Assembly (NCBI GenBank): GCA_029547805.1
Contig: JAKPOP010000004.1
Location: forward strand, 1-64,000
Direction: 5' to 3'
DNA: 64,000 nucleotides
Source of the DNA: Deltaproteobacteria bacterium
GTDB lineage: Bacteria; Myxococcota_A; UBA9042; DTJE01
A program made the position numbers and the translations under genes. The notes below the pieces were generated by a model, which was not told the DNA's origin, made no database searches, and saw only the letters and a list, made by a program, of their open reading frames with translations. The first letter of the stretch is position 1; each line of letters starts with the position of its first letter. Below are positions 18,497 through 30,900 of this stretch, one piece after another.

Positions 18497-20089
18497 ATGG
18501 CCTACCAGGTGATCGCCCGCAAGTGGAGACCCCAGACCTTCGAGGAACTGGTCGGCCAGGAACACGTCGTCACCACGCTCCGAAATGCCATCGCGCAGGG
18601 GCGCATTGCCCATGCCTATCTCTTCACCGGGATCCGGGGGGTCGGCAAGACCAGCGCCGCCCGGATCCTCGCCAAGGCCCTGAACTGCCAGGAGGGTCCG
18701 ACCCCGACCCCCTGCAACCGCTGCGCCTCGTGCCGTGCGGTGACCGAGGGGTCCTCGATGGACGTCATCGAGATCGACGGGGCCTCGAACCGGGGCGTGG
18801 ACAACATCCGGGAACTGCGGGAGCAGGTCGCCTTCGCCGCCTCGTCGGGGCGCTACAAGGTCTACATCATCGACGAAGTGCACATGCTCACCAACGAGGC
18901 CTTCAACGCCCTGTTGAAGACCCTCGAGGAGCCCCCGGCGTACGTGGTCTTCGTGCTGGCCACCACGGAACTGCACAAGGTCCCGGCGACGATCCTGTCC
19001 CGGTGCCAGGTCTTCGAGTTTCGGCGCATCGGGCTTCCGGACCTGGTCGCCCACCTCCGGCACATCCTCGAGGCGGAGCACCTGGAGGCCCAGGAGGAGG
19101 CCCTGCGGATGGTGGCCCGGGAGGCCGACGGGAGCCTTCGGGACGCGTGCAGCCTGCTGGACCAGGTCATCGGGTTCGCCGGGGGCCAGATGACCGTCGA
19201 GGCGGTCTCGACGGTGCTCCGGACCGGGCACCAGGGACTCGTGGAGGACCTCCTGTCGGCGGTCCTCGGCGAGGACCCCGCCGGGGTGCTTCGGGGGCTC
19301 ACGCGGGCGTTCCAGCAGGGGCTTCCCGCCCGGCAACTGCTCCAGGACATGGCTCGTCACCTCTCCCAGTGTCTCCGCCTGCAGGTCCTGGGTCCCGATG
19401 CCTCCCGGGAGACCGGCCTCACGGAGGGGGAGATCTCGGGGATGCAGCAGCGGGTGGGCGATCGGCCCGTGGAGTCCCTGGCCACCTTGCTGCACATGCT
19501 GGTTCAGGCGGCCGATCGGGCTGCCGACTCCCGGAGTCCGGACCTGGTGGCCGAGGCGGCCCTGGTCCGGGCTGCGCGCCTCTCCCAGATGTCCCGGGTG
19601 GAGGAACTGGTGACCCGGCTGGAGGACCTCGCCCGGGGAATCCCCGGGGGAACCGGAGCGGGAGCCGTTCCGCCGCTGCCTCCGGTCGCGGCGCTCCCCC
19701 GGGCCGCCCCCTCCGTTCCCAGGCCGTCGCCAGCCTCCCCCCAGCCCCGGGTGGCGCCGCCGGCCTCGTCGCCGTCTTCCGGGGGTGCCGTCGACATGGC
19801 CCGGCGGCTCCAGGAGATGGCGGTGCCCACCCAGTCGATCGTCGGGGCGACCCCCGGGCCCGGTCCCGGACCGGCGGATCCCCTGCCCGCAGCCCCGGCA
19901 GATTCCGAGGCCACCGCCCAAGCGGCGGTCCAGGCCACGACGATCCGCAGCGAGCAGGAGACCCTGGACCTCTTTCTGCGCCACCCGGCGATGGACGCCC
20001 TGGTGGGGGCCTTCAGCGGCCGGCCCCTCTCGGTGATTCCCGAAGGGGCACCGGCCCCAGGGTCCGACTCCGGGGACCGGAGGGAGTGA
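18497..20089 (+). CDS. dnaX: DNA polymerase III subunit gamma/tau
   Basis: This is the clamp-loader ATPase of the replicative polymerase, 530 aa. Residues 1-220 carry the AAA+ core: Walker A GIRGVGKT (45-52), the zinc cysteines C64, C73, C76 and C79 in CQEGPTPTPCNRCASC, Walker B/DEVH with LTNEAFNALLKTLEEPP, and the SRC sensor motif. Domain III follows. Residues 380-490 are a Pro/Ala/Ser-rich linker, and a short conserved end follows. No A-rich slippery site for programmed frameshifting to gamma is visible. recR starts 3 nt after the stop; the ybaB/ebfC gene that often lies between dnaX and recR is missing. Confidence 0.95.
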   Translation: MAYQVIARKWRPQTFEELVGQEHVVTTLRNAIAQGRIAHAYLFTGIRGVGKTSAARILAKALNCQEGPTPTPCNRCASCRAVTEGSSMDVIEIDGASNRGVDNIRELREQVAFAASSGRYKVYIIDEVHMLTNEAFNALLKTLEEPPAYVVFVLATTELHKVPATILSRCQVFEFRRIGLPDLVAHLRHILEAEHLEAQEEALRMVAREADGSLRDACSLLDQVIGFAGGQMTVEAVSTVLRTGHQGLVEDLLSAVLGEDPAGVLRGLTRAFQQGLPARQLLQDMARHLSQCLRLQVLGPDASRETGLTEGEISGMQQRVGDRPVESLATLLHMLVQAADRAADSRSPDLVAEAALVRAARLSQMSRVEELVTRLEDLARGIPGGTGAGAVPPLPPVAALPRAAPSVPRPSPASPQPRVAPPASSPSSGGAVDMARRLQEMAVPTQSIVGATPGPGPGPADPLPAAPADSEATAQAAVQATTIRSEQETLDLFLRHPAMDALVGAFSGRPLSVIPEGAPAPGSDSGDRRE

Positions 20090-20092
20090 TCG

Positions 20093-20695
20093 ATGTCCCT
20101 GGCCCTGCCTCCGGCCGTTGCGGCCCTCGTGGCCGAGTTCCGGCGCCTGCCGGGGGTCGGCGAGAAGACGGCCCTTCGCTACGTGCTGCATCTCCTGGGT
20201 CGGGGCCCAGAAGGCCTGTCGGGACTTCGGGGGGCACTGGAGGGCGTCCAGGAGCGGGTCCGGGCCTGCACCCGGTGCGGCTTCTTCGCCGAGGGGGACC
20301 TTTGCGCGCTGTGCCAGGACCCGTCTCGGGACGCCTCGGTGATCTGCGTCGTCGAGGGGGTCGGGGACCTGCTGGCGCTGGAGCGGGTCGGGGAGTACCG
20401 GGGGCTCTACCACGTCCTCGGCGGGGCCCTCAGCGTCCTGCGGGGAGTCCCGCCCGAGCGGTTGCGCATCGGGCCCCTCGTGGATCGGGTCCGGGCCGGC
20501 GGCGTCCATGAGGTGATCGTGGCGACCTCGGCCGACGCCGAGGGGGAGACCACCGCCCTCTACCTCCGGAAGGTGCTGGAGGGCCTGGAGGTCCAGGTCA
20601 CCCGACCGGCCACCGGCATCCCGATGGGCAGCAGTCTGGAGTATCTCGACGGCGTGACCCTGCTCCGGGCCCTCCGGGGGCGCCGGGAACTGTGA
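20093..20695 (+). CDS. recR: recombination mediator protein RecR
   Basis: RecR works with RecO and RecF to load RecA at single-strand gaps. The 200-aa protein has the helix-hairpin-helix RRLPGVGEKTALRY, the C4 zinc finger C59-T-R-C62 ... C71-A-L-C74, and a Toprim domain (ICVVEGVGDLLALE, then ATSADAEGETTALYL). The conserved C-terminal region is shortened to PATGIPMGSSLEYLDGVTLL. The length is normal. The gene is coupled to dnaX with a 3-nt gap. Confidence 0.95.
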   Translation: MSLALPPAVAALVAEFRRLPGVGEKTALRYVLHLLGRGPEGLSGLRGALEGVQERVRACTRCGFFAEGDLCALCQDPSRDASVICVVEGVGDLLALERVGEYRGLYHVLGGALSVLRGVPPERLRIGPLVDRVRAGGVHEVIVATSADAEGETTALYLRKVLEGLEVQVTRPATGIPMGSSLEYLDGVTLLRALRGRREL

Positions 20696-20719
20696 GGGCC
20701 TCCGGGGAGTCCCGGGGCC

Positions 20720-21502
20720 TCAGTCCCGACCGGCCCGGCGGCCGTCGGGTCCGCGCAACTCCACGAAGTCGCAGAGTTCATAGAGACGGCTGTGAATGCG
20801 GTCCCCGATCCGGTCCTTGAGCCGGGGCAGGGCGTCGGGTCCCTCGGGGGCCGGGTCCCGGGGGTCGAAGTTGGTGGTGGCGATCAGGGTCCGGTGGGCG
20901 TTGTAGCGGCGGCTCACCAGCTGGTCCAGCACCGAGACCTCCCATTCGGTGGCCCGGCCCTTCCCCAGTTCGTCGATGGCCAGCACCTCGACCTCCACCA
21001 GGGGCCGGAGGAGGGTCTCCTCCCCCTGGTCGGCCTGATAGGCGGCCTTGAGGTCCGAGAGGAGGTGAAAGAAGTCCACGAAGCGCACCGTGTAGCCCCG
21101 CTCCAGGGCGAAGTGGGACAGAAGCGCGCTGCAGAGGTGGGTCTTGCCGACCCCCGGAGCCCCGAACAGGAGCATCCCCCGGGCCCCGGGCCGGTAGTTC
21201 TCGCGCCAGCGCTTCAACTGCTTCTGCACGATTCCCTGGTTGCCTCCCCGGGCCTCGAACTTCTCCAGCGTGCATCGGGCCATCCGGGCGGGAATGCCGG
21301 CCTCGTTGTAGCGGGCGACGTGGCGATGCAGATGACGACAGTCGCAGGGGCGGGTCGTGGGGGGGACCGCCGACTGGTCGAAGACCCAGCCGCTGCCCCC
21401 GCAGAGGGGGCAGGGGAGCCGACAGGAACAGACCCGGGCCATCGCCACCTCGTCCAGGGATTCCAGCAGGTAGCCCCGATCCCCGCATCGCAGGCAGTTC
21501 AT
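20720..21502 (-). CDS. DnaC/DnaI-like helicase loader ATPase with N-terminal zinc-binding region
   Basis: This is a 260-aa AAA+ protein. Its first 56 residues contain eight cysteines in CxxC or CxC pairs (C3/C6, C25/C27, C31/C34, C53/C55), like the zinc domain of helicase loaders. The ATPase core has Walker A FGAPGVGKTH (113-122), Walker B LAIDELGKG, and sensor TLIATTNFD. It most resembles DnaC/DnaI/IstB-type ATPases. A transposition helper role is unlikely because no transposase is nearby and it sits in a replication cluster (unknown gene, then this gene, downstream of gyrB). The ATG at 21502 is 10 nt past the previous stop. Confidence 0.85.
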   Translation of the reverse strand: MNCLRCGDRGYLLESLDEVAMARVCSCRLPCPLCGGSGWVFDQSAVPPTTRPCDCRHLHRHVARYNEAGIPARMARCTLEKFEARGGNQGIVQKQLKRWRENYRPGARGMLLFGAPGVGKTHLCSALLSHFALERGYTVRFVDFFHLLSDLKAAYQADQGEETLLRPLVEVEVLAIDELGKGRATEWEVSVLDQLVSRRYNAHRTLIATTNFDPRDPAPEGPDALPRLKDRIGDRIHSRLYELCDFVELRGPDGRRAGRD

Positions 21503-21512
21503 CGCGCCCCCG

Positions 21513-22211
21513 TCATCCTGCCCCTTCCGAGGCCTTGCGCACCGCGTCCAGCAGTCCCCGGAACCCCGCCCGTTCCTCGGCCGCGGTCCGGACCCCGGCC
21601 CGCTGGAGGTCCGCCAGGGCTTCGGGGCCCGCTCCCCGCTGCCGGGCCTCGGACAGCATCCGTGCCAGCCGTTCCCCCGTTTCCCGCCAGACCTCCTGGC
21701 CCGCGCATCGGACCAGCCCCGTCGCCAGCCGATCGTCCAGGGCATCCAGCAGGTCCAGCAGCGACTGGCTCGGGTGGCGGTTCGTGAGGGCCTCCAGGGC
21801 CTCCCGCCAGAGGGCCCGGGCCTCGTCGTTCGGGGCCTGATCCAGGCAGGCCCGGGCATGGGCCATGGCCACCTCGTGGAGGTCCAGTGCCACCTGGGCC
21901 CCGGTCGTTCCGGTCCCGATTCGCCGGCCTTGCTCCCGGGCCCTCTGCCAGACGGCGATCTCCGCCTCCACGGCGTTCCGATAGTACCGGAGGTTCGACG
22001 GGAGCGGCGCGCCGGGATCCGCCGAGGCCAGGAAGCGCCGGACCCCCTCCTGGAGTCCTCTTCGCACCAGGTCCTCGGGGACCTCCCGCTGCTGCCACTC
22101 GCGGATCAGGGCCACGTCGGCGGCCCTCAGGGCCATCCCCTTGCGGACCAGGGACAGGAAGAAGGACTCCAGGCGCTCCAGGTAGGAACGGGAGTCCTGG
22201 TCCGGGTCCAT
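21513..22211 (-). CDS. unknown protein encoded with the helicase loader
   Basis: This 232-aa soluble protein has no motif I recognise. It is predicted almost all helical, with conserved-looking stretches at the N-terminus (SYLERLESFFLSLVRKGMAL, then ALIREWQQREVP) and a Leu/Ala/Glu-rich second half. The first helices and the pairing with a DnaC/DnaI-like ATPase recall primosomal proteins such as DnaD or DnaB of Firmicutes, but I see no direct homology. It lies between gyrB (22 nt upstream) and the loader gene (10 nt downstream), so all three are probably one transcript. A replication role is inferred from position only. Confidence 0.7.
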   Translation of the reverse strand: MDPDQDSRSYLERLESFFLSLVRKGMALRAADVALIREWQQREVPEDLVRRGLQEGVRRFLASADPGAPLPSNLRYYRNAVEAEIAVWQRAREQGRRIGTGTTGAQVALDLHEVAMAHARACLDQAPNDEARALWREALEALTNRHPSQSLLDLLDALDDRLATGLVRCAGQEVWRETGERLARMLSEARQRGAGPEALADLQRAGVRTAAEERAGFRGLLDAVRKASEGAG

Positions 22212-22233
22212 GATTCCCCCATGCGGGCCGCCG

Positions 22234-24887
<2,654 letters not shown>

Positions 24888-24915
24888 ATTGCGACACTTT
24901 CTCAGAGGGCGGACG

Positions 24916-27900
24916 ATGAGGCGTCTCCTGCAGCGGAGTGCTCGGATCCTGGCCTGCCTGGCGGTCGCCTGCGGTGGGGGGCAGGTGCCACCGGGGCCTC
25001 CGGGGGACCTTCCGAGTCCCGACGGGGCGGGTGAAGTGCCTGCGCTGGACCTGATCACGCCCGACGAGGGGGAGGTGCCTCCGGAGGACGGACGGGTGCG
25101 TCCCTGCGAAGCGGAGGACGCTGACGCCGCGTGCAACGAGTGGGCCCAGGGGCTCCATGGCCCCTGCGTCCGGGGCTGGTGTGACCGGGGAACGAACTTC
25201 TGCCGCTACTCGACCGAGTCGGCGGACGGCCAGTCCTGTGACGACGGGGACCCCTGCACGGAGGGGGAGACCTGCCAGACGGGGGCCTGCGGCAACGGCC
25301 GGGTCCGGGACTGCAGCGATGGCCTGGAATGCACGCTGGACTCCTGTGATGCCCAGGCGGGATGCGTCCATCAGCCCCGATCGGACTTCTGCGACGATGC
25401 CATCGCCTGCACGGTGGACCGGTGCGACCTCCAGCGGGGCTGCGTCCATGACCCCGACGACAGGGCCTGCGACGACGGGATTCCCTGCAACGGGGTCGAG
25501 GTCTGTGACCCGGCCCAGGGCTGTGTCGTGACGCCGGTGCCGGAGGTCGATGCCTCCTGCAATGGAGTCGATGACGATTGCAACGGGGAGACCGACGAGG
25601 ACTACGTGCCGGTGACGGCCTGCGGGGTGGGGGCCTGCGCGGCCACGGCGACACCCTCCACCTGTATCGGAGGCGTCGAGACACCCTGCCGGCCCGGGGA
25701 GCCGGCGGCGAACGACGCGACCTGCAATGGGATCGATGACGACTGCAACGGGGAGACCGACGAGGACTACGTGCCGGTGACGACCTGCGGGGAGGGGGCC
25801 TGCGTGGCCACGGCGACACCCTCCACCTGTCTCGGAGGCGTCGAGACGCCCTGCCAGCCGGGGGTGCCAGCGGCGAACGACGCGACCTGCAATGGGGTCG
25901 ATGACGACTGCAACGGGGAGACCGATGAGGACTATGTGCCGGTGACGACCTGCGGGGAGGGGGCCTGCGTGGCCACGGCGGCACCCTCCACCTGTATCGG
26001 AGGCGTCGAGACGCCCTGCCAGCCCGGGGAGCCGGCGGCGAACGATGCGACCTGCAATGGGGTCGACGATGACTGCAACGGGGAGACCGACGAGGACTAC
26101 GTGCCGGTGACGACCTGCGGGGAGGGGGCCTGCGGGGTCGGGTCGGTGCCGTCCCGGTGCGAGGGAGGCATCGAGACGCCCTGCCAGCCGGGGGTTCCGG
26201 CGGCGAACGACGCGTCTTGTGACGGGGTGGACGACGACTGCAACGGGGAGACCGACGAGGACTACGTGCCGGTGACGGTCTGCGGGGAGGGGGCCTGCGG
26301 GGTCGGGTCGGTGCCGTCCCGGTGCGAGGGAGGCATCGAGACGCCTTGCCAGCCGGGGGTTCCGGCGGCGAACGACGCGTCCTGCGACGGGGTGGACGAC
26401 GACTGCAACGGGGAGACCGACGAGGACTACGTGCCGGTGACGACCTGCGGGGAGGGGGCCTGCGGGGTCGGGTCGGTGCCGTCCCGGTGCGAGGGAGGCG
26501 TCGAGACGCCCTGCCAGCCGGGGGTTCCGGCGGCGAACGACGCGTCCTGCGACGGGGTGGACGACGACTGCAACGGGGAGACCGACGAGGACTACGTGCC
26601 GGTGACGGTCTGCGGGCTGGGGGCCTGTGCCCAGGCGGCGGAGCCTTCCCGGTGCGAGGGAGGCATCGAGACGCCTTGCCAGCCCGGGACCCCGGCGGCC
26701 GATGATGCCACGTGCGACGGGATCGACGATGACTGTGACGGGCAGACGGACGAGGACCGGGACCCGCCCTGTGGCGTGCCGGAGGACGCGGTGGTGGGCG
26801 CGGAGGTCCGGTTCGACACGACCCTGGGCCTGATGACTGGCCTCGTGCGGGACCTCGGCGATGGGACCTACGAGGACGACCTGGCTGAGACCACGAATCC
26901 GAATCTGGCGGGGGCCGTCCAGGCCGCTGCCCAGGGCAATCCGTCGCCGCAGGCCCCCTTCCAGGTGGTGCCCACCCAGACGGCCACCGTCCGACTGGTC
27001 ACCAGTCGTGACGTGGTCTTCCAGGACGACTCCCGGGTCCGGGTGACGGCCCAGGTCACCGACCTGATCGGGTCGCCGGTGGGCGCCGATCGCACGGTCA
27101 CCTTCGCCCTGGCGGGCCTGGGAGGTGCAAGCGCGGTGGGCACGCCAGTGGGTCCTGGGATCTACGCGGCCTGGATCACCGTTCCCAATGGGGCCTTCGG
27201 ACTCGGGGGTGTCGGGACCATCACGGCGACCTGCGACGGGGTGACCTCGGCAGGGGTCCCGGTCGAGGCCCGGGCGGCCCCGTCGTCACTGGTCCTGGAC
27301 CCCGGCGAGACGGGGATCGAACTGCCCCTGGGGCCTCGCTTCGACGGGTCCCAGTTCGACGTGCCGGTCTACGTGAACAGCGGCCCCAATACGATCGGAT
27401 CCTATGACATGGCCATCACCTTTGACCCGGCGGTCGTGCAGGTAGTGCGGGTGGACCAGGGATCGGCGACGGACCTGGCCCCGCCAGTGAGCAATGCCGG
27501 GACGACGGCCAACCTCCTGGGGCGCCTCTCCTTCAACTCGATCAACGCGAATCCTTCGGGCAACAACGCCCGGGGGGCTCGGGTCCAGGTGGCGATCGTG
27601 CGTTTCCAGGTCGTCTCGGGGGCTTCGGAGGGGGCCGCCTCGTCCCTGTCGGGAGAGGTCCTGGGGCTCTACAACACCGTGGGGGCGGGTGTCAGCATCC
27701 TGACCAATCCGGTGATGTGGGTCCGGAGCGGGACCGGCATCGGGACCTCGGGGGTGGTCACGGCGAAGAACAATCGCCTTCGGGGCGCCTTTGCCCGGGT
27801 GCTGGACAACACGCTGCTGCATCGGTCCGCCCTCGGGGGACCGGTGGGGACCACGACGGTGCAGGTCCACGGTGCCTGGGCCGACGGGGGCCTGTCGGAT

Positions 27901-30900
27901 GTCGGCGGATTGCCGGGGCTGACCTGTACGGTGCGAAATGGGGCCGTGGCAATGACCGCGGGGTGCCAGGTCCGGTCCATCAGTCCCGGGTTCACCGAGT
28001 TGGAGGCCTCGGTGGCGGGGGTCACCGCCACGACCCACCTCTGGGTGCTGGCGCCTCGACTGCCCCTGGACGTCCGCCTGGGGGACGCGGTGCTGGGCTT
28101 CCTCCCGGCCCTGGGGCGCCTCCAGGACACCCGGGTCCAGGTCCGGGCGACCTTCGACGACGGGTCCGATCCGGCCTTCCTGTGGGATGTCACCGATCAG
28201 GTTCACTTCGCGTCGGAGGATTCCTTGGTCGTGGCCGTCGATCCCGTGACCGGAGCCGTGACCGCTGTCGGGCCCGGGACGACCCGGGTCCTCGTCCTGG
28301 GGGCCGAGGATGCGGTGCTGGGGACGGCCGAGGTCGCCGTGGACCCTGGCACCCAGGTGGAGGTCTCCAGGGTGCACGTGGTCGTCCCGGCGCGGGTGCA
28401 GGTCACAACCATCGACCCGTCGCCAATCCCCGATGGCACCGGGGGCGCCCGGGTGCAGGCCCGGGTCTCGAACCGCTTCACCGCCGAGGGCCAGACGGCC
28501 CAGGCGGGGGCCTGGCTGGTCCTCTCGGACGACCAGGAGACCGCCGGGGGCAGCCGCATTCCGATCACGGGAGATCCGGCAACCACCTGGGCCTCCCAGG
28601 ACCCCCTCGTGGGCACGACCGACGGTGGGGGCGTCGTGACGGCCGTGGGAGGCGGCGCGACCATGCTGGAGGCGACCTATGCCCTGCCCGGGGGTGACAC
28701 CGTCTCCGGGACGGGACCCTTCTCGGTGGAACTCCCGCTGCCCGAGCGGGTCGAGGCGACGGTCACGGACCCGCGACTGGCCCTGTCGGAGGCCGACGTC
28801 TCGGCCACCCTGCTGGGGCTGCCGGTCACCCGCCAGATCCAGGTGCGGGTCTTCTTCGTGGATGGGACCTCCCGGGATTTCACCGCAGACCCCCGGACGG
28901 TCTATGACGCCATCACGGACGACCCCCAGGACCTCGTCACGGTGGACGATGTGCCGACCTGTGCCGGGGGCGATCCCGGTTGCGTGCCCGGTCTGGCCCG
29001 GTCCACCGGGAACGGCCACGGGCGCATGACGGTGCGCATCTCGTTCCCGGGGACCTATCTGGAGTCCGTCAGCACCTCCCTGGACCTCGAGGTGGTGACG
29101 CACCAGTCGATCGTCGTCGAGTCCTGGGAGTTGTTCACGCCAGCCGCAACCGCCCGGGTGGCCGAGCGGGTGCTGTCCTTCATCGAGGGAACGGGTGTGC
29201 GCCAGCGGTCCCGCCTGGAGGTCCTGAACACCTTCACCGACGGGTCGGTGCTGGACGTGACCCTGCACCCTGCAACCACCTTCATGGTCTATGACCGCGG
29301 CACCACGAATCCCAGACCGGGGGTGCTGTCCATTGGTGCCGGGGCACTGGTCACGGCCATCGCCGAAGGGGCCGTGGACGTGGTGGCCACCAACAGCGGT
29401 CATGACACCGCGCCACTGCCGATGGCGGTGGACTCGGCCCTGGAGGACGTCGAGTACCTGAACCTCTCCTATCCGCCCGGGGCCACCTTCCAGGGGGTCC
29501 GGGACCTCGGAACCGGCGCCATGTCCGTCTGGGGACGCTTCGCCGACGGCACCCGAAACCGCTTCACCGGGGCCGATCTGGTTCCGGGGCTGCTCTCGTT
29601 CGCCACGGCGGCCGTGGCCCCCTTCCCGGAACCCTACCTGACCATCGATGGGACGGGACTGGCCACGATCCGGGGCAACGGCCCGACGGACGTGCTGGTG
29701 GACGTGGACCCGGCCCGGGACACCGGAAATCCGTTCGACCCGTCGACGGTCCTCCGCCTGGCCGCGAACCTGCTGCCCGCCGTGGGCGACGTGGACCTGG
29801 GCCAGCCGACCGGCCTTCCCTTCCCGGACCGATCGGCCAACGAGTACTTCGACATGCCGGTCCGGGCCAACACCGGCTCGTCGGCCCTCGGAGGCATCGA
29901 CCTGGAGGTCACCTACGACCCGGCGGTCCTGGAGGCCACGGGAGTCCGTGTCGGCAGCGGGATCCCCGGTGCGCTCTTTGCCGGCAACGTCTCCCAGCCG
30001 GGGACGGTCTTCCTGAACGCCACCCCGTCGGTCACCGGGGCTCCGGTCATCGGGAGCGGGGTCGAGGTGGCGGTGGTGACCTTCCGGGCCCTCAAGGGTG
30101 GGCCGCCTCCGGTCTTCAGCGCGATGGGAGGCACGATCCGGGGCTTCGTGGACCGGAATGGCCTGCCCATCGGCGGGGCGGTGCCGCGGCCGTTCGTGGC
30201 AGGGGCCGGGCTGCTGGACCCTGACAGTGACGGCCTCTTCGGCGATGCCAACGACGACGGTGAGTTCAGCATCGCCGACGTGCTGTTCATCCAGCAGATC
30301 ACGGTCGTGCCGCCCCTGGTGGTCCCGAATCCCACCCAGGCGGCGCAGAGCGACATCTTCCCGGACGGGACGGTCGCAGTGACCGACGCCTTCTTCGGGT
30401 CCCAGTGCCTGGCCCGCCTGTCCCATTTCGTCGAGGCCACGGTGACTCCGGACCCGCTGCAGCCGGGACGGATGCGGATTCAGAACACCGTGGTGGATCG
30501 GGACCAGCAGCCTGTCTCGTCGGGCGTCCGGGTCCGCTACGAGGTCTCCCTGGTCCAGAACCGACCCACGGTGACCTTCACGAATCCCCATGTCGCGACG
30601 GCGAACGGGGTCCTCACCGAGGCCGTGCCGGTGGGCGCCGGGGTCTTCGAGACCTGGATGGGAGGACTCCTGATCCCTGAGTCGGGCATGGGGCTCGTGG
30701 TCATCCTGGACGTGCTGGACGTCAACGGGAACGTGGTCAACTCGACGGCCTTCCTGGAGACCCCGGTGCTGGACCCCCAGGCCCGGTTCGTGCCTCTGGT
30801 GACGTTTGATTTCGATGGGTGCCTGGCCGTGGACACCACCTGCGACGGGATCGACGACGACTGCGACGGCCAGACCGACGACGACTACGTGCCGGTGGCC

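Noticed and set aside
18497-20089. Programmed frameshift in dnaX for the gamma form
   Set aside because: No A-rich slippery heptamer is visible in this GC-rich gene.
21513-22098. Alternative minus-strand frame 21499-22098 in place of the unknown replication gene
   Set aside because: The alternative frame is Gly/Pro/Arg-rich. The 22211-21513 frame has a balanced composition and tight spacing to both neighbours.
25549-26703. Possible CRISPR-like regular repeats
   Set aside because: The period is 165 bp with no unique spacers, and the repeats are in frame and coding.
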